Shown in pieces: positions 33,404-44,298 of a stretch of DNA of 64,000 bases. Position numbers and translations under genes: made by a program. Origin of the DNA: Streptomyces sp. NRRL S-1022. GTDB lineage: Bacteria > Actinomycetota > Actinomycetes > Streptomycetales > Streptomycetaceae. Under the pieces are notes generated by a model. That model worked only from the letters and a program-made list of their open reading frames with translations, was not told where the DNA came from and did not search any database. The stretch is taken from the NCBI RefSeq assembly GCF_000720135.1, contig NZ_JOIU01000021.1, positions 154,743 through 218,742 on the forward strand. Reading direction: 5' to 3'. The number at the start of each line of letters is the position of its first letter. Position 1 is the first letter of the stretch.

Positions 33404-34948
33404 TCAGACGATGCCCTCGGCGAGTTCCGCCTGGTCACGGTCGCTGCCGTACGCGGCGGTGGTGGGGGTGCCGTACGACCGGCGGGCGACGTACCACCAG
33501 ATGCTGGCGAGGACCAGGACCACGGCGAGGGCGACGGAGGCGTAGTTCATCGTGCCGGCCGTGACCGGCGAGGACTGCGGCAGGCAGAACAGGACCGTCA
33601 CGCACGCCACCCACACGACCGCGATCCAGCCGATCGGCCTGCTCCAGCGGCCCAGGTGCCACGGCCCGGGCCGGAAGCGGTCGCCGGCGCGCAGCCGCAG
33701 GTACACCGGGATGGCGTAGGCCGGGGTGATGCCGATGACGTTGATGGCGGTCACCGCGTTGTACGCCGTCGCCGAGTACAGCGACGGCAGGGCGAGGACG
33801 CAGGCCACCACGACGGACAGCCAGACGGCGGCGACCGGGGTCTGGGTGCGGCCGCTCACCTTGCGCCACAGGTGGGAGCCGGGCAGCGCGCCGTCCCGGC
33901 TGAACGCGAACACCATCCGGCTGGCCGCGGCGACCTCGGCGTTCCCGCAGAACAGCTGGGCGACGATGACGACGAGGAGCAGCGCGCTCGCGCCGTCGGT
34001 GCCGAGGCCGTCGAGCAGGATCTGGGCGGGCGGCACACCGGTGCCGGTGGTGCGGGTGGCGTCGTAGTCCTGGATGGCGAAGGTCAGACCGGCCAGCAGC
34101 ACGAAACCGGCCAGCCAGGACGCCCAGATGGCGCGGACTATGCCGCGGGAGGCGGCCACCGAGGCGTGCGAGGTCTCCTCGGACAGGTGGGCGGAGGCGT
34201 CGTAGCCCGAGAAGGTGTACTGGGCGAGGAGCAGGCCGATCGCCGCGACGTACAGCGGGTTGTGCCAGCCGGTCTCGTTGACGAACTTCGTGAACACGAA
34301 GGACGGCGACTGGTGGTGGTCGGGGAAGACCGCCAGCGCGCCGACGATGAGGGCGACGCCCGCCAGGTGCCACCACACGCTGATCGAGTTGAGCACGCTG
34401 ACCAGGCGCACGCCGAACAGGTTCAGCACCGCGTGCAGCAGCAGGATGGCGCAGAAGATCAGCATGGTCTTGCCGGGCGTGGGCTCGAAGCCCCACTGGA
34501 GGTTGGCGAACGCGCCCGTGAACAGGGCGGCGCCGTAGTCGATGCCGGCGATCGCGCCGAGCAGGCCGAGCAGGTTCAGCCAGCCGGTGTACCAGCCCCA
34601 GCGTCTGCCGCCGAGCCGGTCGGCCATGTAGTACAGGGCGCCGGAGGTCGGGTAGGCGCTGGTGACCTCGGCGAGCGCGAGTCCGACGCACAGCACGAAC
34701 AGGCCGACACCGGCCCAGCCCCACAGCATCACGGCGGGGCCGCCGGTGTTCAGGCCGAAGCCGTACAGGGTCATGCAGCCGGACAGGATCGAGATCACCG
34801 AGAAGCTGATCGCGAAGTTGCCGAAGCCGCCCATGCGGCGGGCCAGCACCGGCCGGTAGCCGAGTTCCCGCAGCCGCTGCTCCTCGTCCTGCTGCGGCAG
34901 GCCGGGGGAGGGGACGGGGGCGGGCGAGGGATCGGGGGTGGGGGACAC
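33404..34948 (-). CDS. APC-family amino acid/GABA-type permease
   Basis: A 514-residue permease with a Pro-rich N-terminal tail, then about 12 membrane helices. RMGGFGNFAISFSVISILSGCMTLYGFGLNTGGPAVMLWGW is the signature of the amino acid/choline (ACT) and GABA permease branch. Later segments include EVTSAYPTSGALYYMADRLGG and FSGYDASAHLSEETSHAS. The substrate cannot be narrowed beyond amino acid, amine or choline. The GTG start at 34948 has GGAGG 8 bases upstream; the frame is open much further 5' over the next gene's sequence but without homology. Confidence 0.88.
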   Translation of the reverse strand: MSPTPDPSPAPVPSPGLPQQDEEQRLRELGYRPVLARRMGGFGNFAISFSVISILSGCMTLYGFGLNTGGPAVMLWGWAGVGLFVLCVGLALAEVTSAYPTSGALYYMADRLGGRRWGWYTGWLNLLGLLGAIAGIDYGAALFTGAFANLQWGFEPTPGKTMLIFCAILLLHAVLNLFGVRLVSVLNSISVWWHLAGVALIVGALAVFPDHHQSPSFVFTKFVNETGWHNPLYVAAIGLLLAQYTFSGYDASAHLSEETSHASVAASRGIVRAIWASWLAGFVLLAGLTFAIQDYDATRTTGTGVPPAQILLDGLGTDGASALLLVVIVAQLFCGNAEVAAASRMVFAFSRDGALPGSHLWRKVSGRTQTPVAAVWLSVVVACVLALPSLYSATAYNAVTAINVIGITPAYAIPVYLRLRAGDRFRPGPWHLGRWSRPIGWIAVVWVACVTVLFCLPQSSPVTAGTMNYASVALAVVLVLASIWWYVARRSYGTPTTAAYGSDRDQAELAEGIV

Positions 34949-35057
34949 GCGGGGGACCTCCGGTATCGACGGTTTCCAACGGGCACGTGCGACGGGAACG
35001 TTCGGGGGTGGAGCGGAGGGCTGTGCGTTCAGGGGAGCGGGCGGGGGCGGGACCGGT

Positions 35058-36044
35058 TCAGGGGCGGGAGCCGTCCGCGGCGGCCCGGCAGCGGTCGCGG
35101 GCCTGCACGAAGATCTCCACGGCCCGGTCCCGGTCCGGGGTGCGGTACATCCAGGGCGGGGGCGTGAAGTACGGGCCGATCGCCTCGAACACCCGGGCCG
35201 CCTGCGGGAACTGGAGCGAGCCCCACAGGGCGTGCGCCAGGTGGTTGAGGTCCGGCAGCGCCCGCTCGGCGGGCCGCGTCCGCTCGAACCAGGAGTCCAG
35301 CGCGCGCCGCGCCTCACGGGCCGCCTCCTCCGCCACCCAGTGCAGGTCCAGCGCCGCGTCGTGCCCGCTGTCCCGGCGGTAGCGCTCGACCCGGACGTAC
35401 AGCGGCAGCAGGTGCAGCGCGGAACCGGGCGGGGCCTGGCCGGCGGCCCACTGCGCGTACCCGGAGGCCTCCGCGAGCCGGCCCGAACCGCCGCGCACGT
35501 ACAGGAACTGCAGCATGCGGTGGTGGGCCTCGCGGTTGAACGGGTCGCGCCGGCCGGCCTCGGCCAGCAGCCCCCAGGGGCCGGGCGGCAGCAGCGGCTC
35601 CGGCGCGGCGGCCCGGTGCTCCTCCCAGCGCTGCTCCGGATCGAGCTGGGCCAGCGCCAGCAGGCACACCCAGGGCACCGGGTCCCGCGGCGCGGCCCGG
35701 GCGGCGGACTGGGCCGCGTCCCACGCCTCGATCCACAGCTGGTGGGTACGGCGGTGCCGTTCGCGCCGGGCCCGCAGGGCGCGCTCCACACCGACCCGGG
35801 CGTGCATCACCACCGCGTGCGCGCTGTCCGGTTCCTCGGCGAGCCAGGCCCGCACCACGTCGGTGCCGGCCGCGGTCGCCGCCAGGACCTGGGTGCGCTG
35901 GGTCCACTGCCCCCAGTGGGCGGTCTCCGCGAGCAGGGTGCGCATGGCCATCCAGCGGCCGGTGCGCAGGTCCTGCAGGGCGGCGCGCAGGGCGTGGTCG
36001 GGGCCGGCGGGGTCGTAGGAGGGGCGGGCTCCGTCTCTGGCCAT
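35058..36044 (-). CDS. conserved hypothetical TPR-like protein
   Basis: A 328-residue, mostly alpha-helical protein with repeated W- and A-rich helices (HALRAALQDLRTGRWMAMRTLLAETAHWGQW..., YAQWAAGQAPPGSALHLLPLYVRVERY). The pattern resembles TPR or SEL1-like repeats. I do not recognise a named family. ATG at 36044 (alternative GTG at 36062) begins the conserved region. It is convergent with nothing and precedes the amino acid permease by 109 bases on the same strand, possibly sharing its promoter. Confidence 0.7.
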   Translation of the reverse strand: MARDGARPSYDPAGPDHALRAALQDLRTGRWMAMRTLLAETAHWGQWTQRTQVLAATAAGTDVVRAWLAEEPDSAHAVVMHARVGVERALRARRERHRRTHQLWIEAWDAAQSAARAAPRDPVPWVCLLALAQLDPEQRWEEHRAAAPEPLLPPGPWGLLAEAGRRDPFNREAHHRMLQFLYVRGGSGRLAEASGYAQWAAGQAPPGSALHLLPLYVRVERYRRDSGHDAALDLHWVAEEAAREARRALDSWFERTRPAERALPDLNHLAHALWGSLQFPQAARVFEAIGPYFTPPPWMYRTPDRDRAVEIFVQARDRCRAAADGSRP

Positions 36045-36184
36045 CAGCGGGCCCCCGGCCACTGGCGCACGGGCGAGGTGGCGGGGTGACGTTGCAACAG
36101 CCCTCCCCTGGGCGGTATGGAAGATGCCTCGTGTGGTCGGCGGTCACTATAGAGGCGTGGGTTGCCCCGTACCATTGTTACCAA

Positions 36185-36211
36185 GTCAACTATCTAGTAA
36201 GGCAAGTTGAC
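36185..36211. promoter_or_regulatory. palindromic operator before the glycerol-kinase-like operon
   Basis: GTCAACT (36185-36191) and AGTTGAC (36205-36211) are exact inverses with a 13-bp spacer. With flanks the match is AAGTCAACTA against AGGTCAACTT. The site lies in an unusually AT-rich patch 82 bases before the kinase start. It is a probable repressor or activator site. Confidence 0.5.
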
Positions 36212-36292
36212 CTGGCGGGGGAAGCTTGACGCCGGGCCCGGGCGACGGCAGGCTGGCGCGGTGATCTTCACGGCTGGAGCGGAGGACGCGCG

Positions 36293-37719
<1,427 letters not shown>

Positions 37720-37723
<4 letters not shown>

Positions 37724-39123
37724 CGGTCACCGCGGAGGGTCCGCTGCCCTCGGTGCCGTACGACGTGGCGATCGCCGGTGCCGGCGTCGTCGGCTGCGCC
37801 GTCGCCCGCGAACTGGCCCGCCGGCCCCGGCTGCGCGTCGCCCTGCTCGAAGCCCAGGACGACGTCGGCCAGGGCACCTCCAAGGCCAACACCGCGATCC
37901 TGCACACCGGCTTCGACGCCACCCCCGGCACCCTGGAGGCCCGGCTGGTCCGCGAAGGCTACGCGCGGCTCGGCGCCTACGCGGCCGAGACCGGCATCCC
38001 CGTCGAACGGGTCGGCGCGCTGCTGGTCGCCTGGGACGGGGAGCAGCTCGCCGCGCTGCCCCGGCTGGCCGAGAAGGCCGAGCGCAACGCCTGCCCCGGC
38101 ACCGTGCTGCTGGGCCCCGGGGAGCTGTACGCCCGGGAGCCGCACCTCGGCCCCGGCGCGCTCGGCGCCCTGCACGTCCCCGGCGAGAGCATCATCTGCC
38201 CCTGGACGACGACCCTCGCCTACGCCACCCAGGCCGTGCGCGCCGGAGTGGACCTGCACCTGAACACGGCCGTGCACCATACCCGGTGGGCCGACGGGCA
38301 CCTGCTGACCACCAGCCGGGGCACCCTGCGCGCCCGCCACCTGGTCAACGCGGCCGGACTGCACGCCGACACCCTGGACCGCGCCCTCGGCCACGAGGAC
38401 TTCACCGTCACCCCGCGCCGCGGCCAGCTCCTGGTGTACGACAAGTTCGCCCGCCCCCTCGTCCGGCACATCCTGCTGCCCGTGCCGACCGCCCTCGGCA
38501 AGGGCGTCCTGGTCGCCCCCACCGTCTACGGCAACGTCCTGCTCGGCCCCACCGCCGAGGACCTGCACGACAAGCAGGCCACCGGCTCCACCGCCGACGG
38601 GACGGCCGCACTGCTGGAGCAGGGCCGGCGCATCCTGCCCGCCCTGCCGGCGGAGGAGGTCACCGCCGTCTACGCCGGGCTGCGCGCGGCCACCGGGCAC
38701 GAGGACTACCGGATCACCGCGCACCCCGGGCAGGCGTACGTCACCGTCGGCGGCATCCGCTCCACCGGCCTGACCGCGTCCCTGGCCATCGCCGCCCACG
38801 TCACCGGCCTGCTGGCCGACGGCGGCCTGGACCTCGGCCCGGTCCGGGAGCCCGAGCCGGTGACCATGCCCAACCTGGGCGAGGCATTCCCGCGCCCCTA
38901 CCAGCGGGCCGACCTCATCGCCGCCGACCCCGAGTACGGCACCCTCGTCTGCCACTGCGAGCGCGTCTCCCGCGGCGAGATCCGCGACGCCCTCGCCGGG
39001 ACGGTCCCGCCGCGCAGCCTGGAGGGCCTGCGCCGCCGCACCCGCGCACGGGCCGGCCGCTGCCAGGGGTTCTACTGCGGCGCGGCGGTACGGCAGTTGT
39101 TCGAGCAGGGGGCGGCGCCATGA
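37720..39123 (+). CDS. GlpA-like FAD-dependent dehydrogenase with BFD domain
   Basis: A 467-residue flavoprotein. The FAD motif is VAIAGAGVVGCAVARELARR, followed by the G3P-dehydrogenase-like QGTSKANTAILHTGFDATPGTLEARLVREG, the C-terminal VTVGGIRSTGLTASLAIA and a BFD-type [2Fe-2S] domain (CHCERVSRGEIRDAL...RCQGFYCGAAV). This layout matches the anaerobic-type glycerol-3-phosphate dehydrogenase large subunit found in many bacteria next to a kinase. GTG at 37720 overlaps the kinase stop (GTGA). Confidence 0.87.
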
Positions 39124-40352
39124 CGGCCCCGCGGCACGTGGACGTCCTCGTCGTCGGCGCCGGTCCCGCCGGACTCGCCGCCGCCGCCCGGCTGGCCGCC
39201 GCCGGCGCCGGACGCGTGGAGCTGCTGGAACGGGAGGCGCGGCCCGGCGGGATGCCCCGGCACTGCGCGCACGGCGGCTTCGGCACCTGGACCCGCCCGC
39301 TCACCGGCCCCCGCTACGCCGGCCTGCTCACCGAGGCCGCCGAGCGGGCCGGCGCCACGCTCCGCACCGGCGTGACGGCGCTGGACTGGGCGCCGGCGGG
39401 CCCCGTGCTGACCACCGTCGGGCCCGGCGGACCGGAGACCGTCCAGGCGCGGGCCGTCGTCCTCGCCACCGGCGCCCGCGAACGCCCGCGCGCCGCCCGG
39501 CTGGTGCCCGGCACCCGCCCCGCCGGCGTCTGGACCACCGGCGAACTCCAGCAGGCGGTCCACCTGTACGGGCAGCACATCGGTACCCGCGCGGTCGTCG
39601 TCGGCGCGGCGGACGTCTCCTACGCGGCGGCAGCCACCGTCCGCGCGGCCGGCGCCGAGGTCGTCGCCCTGGTCACGGAGCACCCGCGCGCCCAGACCGG
39701 CAGGGCCCGCGCCGGTGCGGCCCGGCTGGTCCACGGCATCCCGCTGCTCACCGGCACCACGATCACCGAACTGCTCGGCCACGGACGGCTGTCCGGCGTC
39801 CGGGTCCGCCACCGGGACGGTCGCACGGCCGTACTCCCCTGTGACACCGTGGTGTTCACCGGCGACTTCGTGCCCGAGCACGAACTGGCCCGGCGCGGCG
39901 GCCTCACCCTGGACCCGGGCACCCGCGGCCCCGCCACCGGCGCCACCGCGCACACCTCGCGCCCCGGCGTCTTCGCCGCCGGCAACCTGTTGCACGCCGT
40001 GGAGCCCGCCGGCACCGCGGCCCGCGAGGGCGCCCGGGCGGCCGGCGCGGTCCTGGACTTCCTGGCGGGCGCGCCCTGGCCGGACCCGGGCGTCCCCGTG
40101 ACCGTCGAGGCACCGCTGCGCTGGATCGCCCCGAACCGCGTCACCCCGGGCGCCGTACCCGACCGGCACGTCCTGCGCACCGGCGTCCCGCTGCCCCGCC
40201 CGGTGCTGTACGTCCGCCAGGACGGCCGCCTCCTTGACCGCCGGCGGCTCACCGCCGGCACCGCGCCGCCCGGCCGCACGCTGACCCTCACCGCCCGCTG
40301 GCACGACCGCGTCGACCCCGGCGGCGGGCCGGTACGGGTGAGCACCGGCTGA
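39120..40352 (+). CDS. FAD/NAD(P)-binding oxidoreductase, GlpB/HcnB-like partner
   Basis: A 410-residue pyridine-nucleotide-disulfide-like flavoprotein. LVVGAGPAGLAAAARLAAAGAG is the FAD site, VVLATGARERPRAARLVPGTRPAGVWTTGELQQ leads to a second Rossmann motif (VVVGAADVSYAAAATVRAAG), and PGVFAAGNLLH is the C-terminal FAD closure. It has no iron-sulfur cysteines of its own. Overlap with the preceding gene (ATGA) suggests a two-subunit dehydrogenase. Confidence 0.85.
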   Translation: MTAPRHVDVLVVGAGPAGLAAAARLAAAGAGRVELLEREARPGGMPRHCAHGGFGTWTRPLTGPRYAGLLTEAAERAGATLRTGVTALDWAPAGPVLTTVGPGGPETVQARAVVLATGARERPRAARLVPGTRPAGVWTTGELQQAVHLYGQHIGTRAVVVGAADVSYAAAATVRAAGAEVVALVTEHPRAQTGRARAGAARLVHGIPLLTGTTITELLGHGRLSGVRVRHRDGRTAVLPCDTVVFTGDFVPEHELARRGGLTLDPGTRGPATGATAHTSRPGVFAAGNLLHAVEPAGTAAREGARAAGAVLDFLAGAPWPDPGVPVTVEAPLRWIAPNRVTPGAVPDRHVLRTGVPLPRPVLYVRQDGRLLDRRRLTAGTAPPGRTLTLTARWHDRVDPGGGPVRVSTG

Positions 40353-40371
40353 GCGGGCGTCCCCGGCCTGC

Positions 40372-41136
40372 TCAGGGCGCGTCGAACGCGCCGTGCCGCC
40401 CGGCCCCCGCGGCGAACCGGGCGGCACCCTCCGCGCTCTGGGCCAGGACCCCCGCACCGTGGCGGAGCTCGCCGAGCATCGCCGTCCGCTCGTCCAGGCC
40501 CTCCTGGTCCAGGACCGAGGCGCGGTCGCTGCGCAGGCAGGCCTGCGGGAAGCGGGCGACGGCCGCCGCGAGGGCCTCCGCCTCGGCGCGGGCGCGTCCG
40601 GCCGGGACCAGGCGGTTCACGAGCCCGATCTCGTACGCCTCACGGGCCGGGACCGGGCGGCCGGTGAGGATCAGGTCCAGGGCGCGGCCGGTGCCGATCA
40701 GCCGGGGCAGCCGTACCGTGCCGCCGTCGATCAGGGGCACGCCCCAGCGGCGGCAGAACACCCCGAACATGGCGTCCTCCTCCGCGACCCTGAGGTCGCA
40801 CCACAGGGCGAGTTCGAGGCCGCCCGCGACCGCGTGCCCGGACACCGCCGCGATCACCGGCTTGGACAGCCGCATCCGCGTCGGCCCCATCGGCCCGTCA
40901 CCGTCTTCGGCCACCCGGTTGGCGCGCCCGGTGCCGATCGCCTTCAGGTCCGCGCCCGCGCAGAAGGTGCCGCCCTCGCCCCACAGCACCGCCGCCCGGG
41001 CGGTGTCGTCCGCCTCGAACGCCCGGAACGCGGCGGCGAGTTCGGCGGCCGTGGGACCGTCGACGGCATTGCGGGCCTCCGGCCGGGACAGGACGACCGT
41101 GGTGACGTACTCCTGCCGTTCGATCCGCACCGGCAT
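40372..41136 (-). CDS. enoyl-CoA hydratase/isomerase (crotonase) family protein
   Basis: A 254-residue crotonase. The oxyanion-hole segments are TFCAGADLKAI and SGHAVAGGLELALWCDLRVAEED. The position of the second catalytic Glu in hydratases is occupied by FGVFCRRWGVPLIDGGTVRLPRLIG, the pattern of the carnitinyl-dehydratase/isomerase-like branch. Stand-alone on the minus strand, convergent with the flavoprotein operon. The acyl-CoA substrate is unknown. Confidence 0.85.
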   Translation of the reverse strand: MPVRIERQEYVTTVVLSRPEARNAVDGPTAAELAAAFRAFEADDTARAAVLWGEGGTFCAGADLKAIGTGRANRVAEDGDGPMGPTRMRLSKPVIAAVSGHAVAGGLELALWCDLRVAEEDAMFGVFCRRWGVPLIDGGTVRLPRLIGTGRALDLILTGRPVPAREAYEIGLVNRLVPAGRARAEAEALAAAVARFPQACLRSDRASVLDQEGLDERTAMLGELRHGAGVLAQSAEGAARFAAGAGRHGAFDAP

Positions 41137-41197
41137 GCGGCGACCTCTTTCATCGGCCCCGGTGCCCGGGGCGGGACGGTGATCCGTCCGTAGCCTG

Positions 41198-41680
41198 TCA
41201 GGCGGTCAGGCGGGCCGCCACCGAGCGCATGGCGCGGAGCAGGACGGGGCGGGTCTCCTCGGGGGCGTCGAGGGTCTCGAAGCCGTGGTGGCCGTTCGGG
41301 AGGCCGACCGGTTCCAGGTGTGCCCCGCAGGCCCCGGCCGCGGTCACGAACGCCTCCACGGTGGCGGCGATCTCGGGTGTCTCCCGTCCCGCACGGAGGA
41401 GGACGACGGGCAGGGCGCCCGCCTGCGCGATCGCCCGGCTCGAGTGGAACCGGCTGCCGTCCGGCCCCAGTTGGGCAGCGGCGCAGAGATCGTGTAGGAG
41501 GCGGCCAGGCAGCGCAGCCGGGCCGGGGGCTTTGTCAGCCAGTCCGCGACGAGCAGGCCGCCACCGGAGAGGAACCACAGGGCGACCCGGTCGGCGTCCA
41601 CGCGGGGCTCGGCCCGCACCAGCTCCACCGCGGCGGCGACGTCCGCGGCGGCGCGCTCGTAGTCGGCAGCGGGAGCGCCG
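41198..41680 (-). pseudogene. alpha/beta hydrolase (dienelactone hydrolase-like) remnant
   Basis: The minus-strand sequence reads YERAAADVAAAVELVRAEPRVDADRVALWFLSGGG (catalytic nucleophile region) up to SAPLPNWG in one frame, then continues with SSRAIAQAGALPVVLLRAGRETPEIAATVEAF and PNGHHGFETLD (catalytic His region) in another, with the switch near 41475. The N-terminal third, including the oxyanion-hole strand, is missing and is replaced by a fragment of an unrelated gene. It is therefore a 5'-truncated, frameshifted pseudogene. Confidence 0.7.
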
Positions 41681-41689
41681 TGCCGGCCG

Positions 41690-42065
41690 GCAGCTGGGTG
41701 CCGGGCCGCAGCGCGTCCGGGAAGGCGAGCAGCAGCGCGGCCGGCAGGCCGAGCCGGCCCGCGCGCTCAGCCGGCGGGTACGGGGCGAGCGCGGCCCGCG
41801 AACGGGCCAGGGGCACCCCGCACACGATCATGACACGCAGGTCGACGGCGCCGGCGCCGAGCCCGCTCGGCAGCAGGTGGTCGGCCGCGGCCGCCGCGAG
41901 CAGCCGGGGCCAGGAGGCGGTCCGCAGGTGCCCGAAGCCCTCGGCTAGCACCGGGCGGCGCCCTGCCGCGGTCACGGCGACGAGCACGAGCGGCACCAGG
42001 CACAGCGCCCGGCGGACGGGGACGCGCCGGGGGAGGCGGCCCGGGGTGTGCGGGACGGCAGTCAT
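41690..42065 (-). pseudogene. UPF0104/LPG-synthase-type membrane protein remnant
   Basis: The minus-strand frame from ATG 42065 encodes ALCLVPLVLVAVTAAGRRPVLAEGFGHLRTASWP, then ANHLLPSG-like ADHLLPSGLGAGAVDLRVMIVCGVPLARS and ALLLAFPDALRPG. These pieces resemble the lysylphosphatidylglycerol flippase domain (UPF0104), with about 35 residues deleted between AAAAA and DHLLPSGLG. Homology stops near 41690, where it runs out of frame into the hydrolase remnant. Confidence 0.6.
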
Positions 42066-42116
42066 ATCGGCACAGGCTTTCCGAGCCGCCGGATCAGCGA
42101 TGAAAAACCCGGGAGC

Positions 42117-42147
42117 TTGACCTCAACGAACCTTGAGGTTCTAGGTT
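42117..42147 (+). promoter_or_regulatory. SoxR-type promoter box
   Basis: ACCTCAA-CGAACC-TTGAGGT (42120-42139) is a 7+7 inverted repeat matching the SoxR half-sites CCTCAA and TTGAGG. It lies exactly between TTGACC (42117-42122) and TAGGTT (42142-42147), with the long 19-bp spacer typical of MerR-family promoters. The transcript start would fall immediately before the ATG at 42155, giving a very short leader. Confidence 0.8.
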
Positions 42148-42154
42148 CTTTCCC

Positions 42155-44116
42155 ATGAGCATGGAGACCACCGCCTGGACGCAGTTGCACAGCGTCATGA
42201 ACGCGCAGTCCGACCGGCGCCCGTTCGCCCGCGCCACGCTGCGCCGCATCGCCGCCTTCGCCGGCCCGCACCGCGCCGGCATCGTCCGGTTCGTGCTGCT
42301 CGGGGTGGTGACGGCCCTGCTCGCCGTGGCGACGCCGGTGCTCGCCGGCCGCGTCGTCGACGCGATCGTGGCGGGGCACGACTCCGGCACGGTGATCCGG
42401 CTGGCCCTGCTCATCGCGCTTGTGGCGCTCGCGGAGGCGGGGCTCGGCATCCTCGGCCGCCGGCTGTCGGCGACGCTCGGGGAGGGACTCATCCTCGACC
42501 TCCGGACGGCTGTGTTCGATCATGTGCAGCGCATGCCCGTCGCGTTCTTCACACGTACGCGTACGGGCGCGCTCGTCAGCCGTCTCAACAACGACGTGAT
42601 CGGCGCCCAGCGGGCCTTCGCCAACACCCTCTCCGGCGTCGTCAGCAACCTCGTCACCCTGCTGCTCACGCTCGCCGTCATGCTCACCCTGTCCTGGCAG
42701 ATCACCCTGGTGGCGCTGGTGCTGCTGCCCGTGTTCGTGCTGCCCGCCCGCCGCATGGGCCGCCGGATGGCCCGTATGCAGCGGGAGGCGGCGGCGCTGA
42801 ACGCGGCCATGGGCACCCGGATGACCGAACGGTTCTCCGCGCCCGGCGCCACCCTGGTCAAGCTGTTCGGGCGCCCGGAGGAGGAGTCGGCGGAGTTCGC
42901 CGCGCGGGCCGCCCAGGTCCGGGACATCGGCGTGCGCACGGCCACGGCCCAGTCGGTGTTCATCACCTCCCTGACCCTGGTCTCCGCCCTCGCCCTGGCC
43001 CTCGTCTACGGCCTCGGCGGCTGGTTCGCGCTGCACGGCACCCTGGAGCCCGGCGCGGTGGTCTCCCTCGCCCTGCTGCTGACCCGGCTGTACGCCCCGC
43101 TGACCGCGCTCGCCGGGGCCCGGGTGGAGGTGATGAGCGCGCTCGTCAGCTTCGAGCGGGTCTTCGAGGTGCTCGACCTGGAGCCGCTCATCGCGGAGAA
43201 GCCCGACGCCCGCGCGGTCCCCGAGGGACCGGTCGCCGTCGAGTTCGAGGACGTCCGCTTCGCGTACCCGTCCGCCGACCAGGTCTCCCTCGCCTCCCTG
43301 GAGGAGGTCGCCGCGCTCGACACCCGCGGCGGCGCCGAGGTGCTGCACGGCATCTCCTTCCGCGCCGAACCCGGCCAGACCGTCGCCCTGGTCGGCTCCT
43401 CCGGCGCCGGCAAGTCGACCATCGCCCAGCTCCTGCCACGCCTGTACGACGTCGACGCGGGCGCGGTCCGCATCGGCGGGGCCGACGTACGGGAGCTGAC
43501 CGCCGCGTCCCTGCGGGCCACCCTCGGCATGGTCACCCAGGACGGCCACCTCTTCCACGACACCGTCCGCGCCAACCTGCTGCTGGCCCGCCCGGACGCG
43601 GGGGACGACGAGCTGTGGGACGCCCTCGGCCGCGCCCGCCTCGCCGACGTCGTACGGTCCCTGCCCGACGGGCTGGACACGGTCGTCGGCGAGCGCGGCT
43701 ACCGGCTCTCCGGCGGCGAGCGCCAGCGCATGACCATCGCCCGGCTGCTGCTGGCCCGCCAGCGCGTGGTCATCCTGGACGAGGCCACCGCCCATCTCGA
43801 CAACACCTCCGAGGCGGCCGTCCAGGAGGCGCTCACCGAGGCCCTGGAGGGCCGCACCGCCGTGGTCATCGCCCACCGCCTGTCCACGGTCCGGGCCGCC
43901 GACCAGATCCTGGTCGTGGAGGCCGGCCGCATCGTGGAACGCGGCACGCACGAGGAGCTCCTGGCGGCGGACGGCCGCTACGCCGAGCTGTACCGCACGC
44001 AGTTCGCGGGGCGCGGCGAGCCGGGGGAGCCGACGGAGGCGGCGGCGCCGGGTGCGGTCGAGCCGGGGGCCGTGGAGCCGGGGGCCGTGGAGGCGGGGGC
44101 GCCGACGGCGGGGTGA
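42155..44116 (+). CDS. ABC transporter, fused membrane and ATPase domains (exporter)
   Basis: A 653-residue half-transporter. Six membrane helices (residues about 45-340) with the exporter coupling segments are followed by an ATPase with Walker A VGSSGAGKST, Q-loop MVTQDGHLF, signature LSGGERQRMTIARLLLARQRVVILDEATAHLDN and switch histidine IAHRLSTV. The C-terminal 30 residues contain four imperfect GA(V/P)E-type repeats (PGAVEPGAVEPGAVEAGAP). The SoxR box directly upstream indicates induction by redox-active compounds such as pigments, so export of quinones or phenazine-like compounds is plausible. As a half transporter it should homodimerise. Confidence 0.92.
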   Translation: MSMETTAWTQLHSVMNAQSDRRPFARATLRRIAAFAGPHRAGIVRFVLLGVVTALLAVATPVLAGRVVDAIVAGHDSGTVIRLALLIALVALAEAGLGILGRRLSATLGEGLILDLRTAVFDHVQRMPVAFFTRTRTGALVSRLNNDVIGAQRAFANTLSGVVSNLVTLLLTLAVMLTLSWQITLVALVLLPVFVLPARRMGRRMARMQREAAALNAAMGTRMTERFSAPGATLVKLFGRPEEESAEFAARAAQVRDIGVRTATAQSVFITSLTLVSALALALVYGLGGWFALHGTLEPGAVVSLALLLTRLYAPLTALAGARVEVMSALVSFERVFEVLDLEPLIAEKPDARAVPEGPVAVEFEDVRFAYPSADQVSLASLEEVAALDTRGGAEVLHGISFRAEPGQTVALVGSSGAGKSTIAQLLPRLYDVDAGAVRIGGADVRELTAASLRATLGMVTQDGHLFHDTVRANLLLARPDAGDDELWDALGRARLADVVRSLPDGLDTVVGERGYRLSGGERQRMTIARLLLARQRVVILDEATAHLDNTSEAAVQEALTEALEGRTAVVIAHRLSTVRAADQILVVEAGRIVERGTHEELLAADGRYAELYRTQFAGRGEPGEPTEAAAPGAVEPGAVEPGAVEAGAPTAG

Positions 44117-44175
44117 CGCCCGCCCACCGGTATGGTCCGGCGCTCCGGGCTCGGGCGGGGTTTCCGGTGCACCTC

Positions 44176-44204
44176 TTGACTCCGGTGGTCCGTACCTTTA
44201 GTTT
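44176..44204 (+). promoter_or_regulatory. promoter of the secreted ricin/beta-helix gene
   Basis: TTGACT (44176-44181), a 17-bp spacer and TAGTTT (44199-44204) form a good vegetative promoter 94 bases before the ATG. The surrounding bases are locally AT-rich. Confidence 0.55.
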
Positions 44205-44298
44205 CACGCCTTAAACAAAGCCCCGCAGGTCCCAACGGTCGACTGTCCCCCCGCTGTTGGGCCTGCGGCCTGCCCCCCACGAAAGGCCACCCGCGCAC

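Noticed and set aside
44020..44110. Gly/Glu/Ala/Pro repeat at the end of the ABC exporter
   Set aside because: It looks like a simple in-frame expansion of an exposed C-terminal tail, with no sign of an attachment site or mobile-element end.
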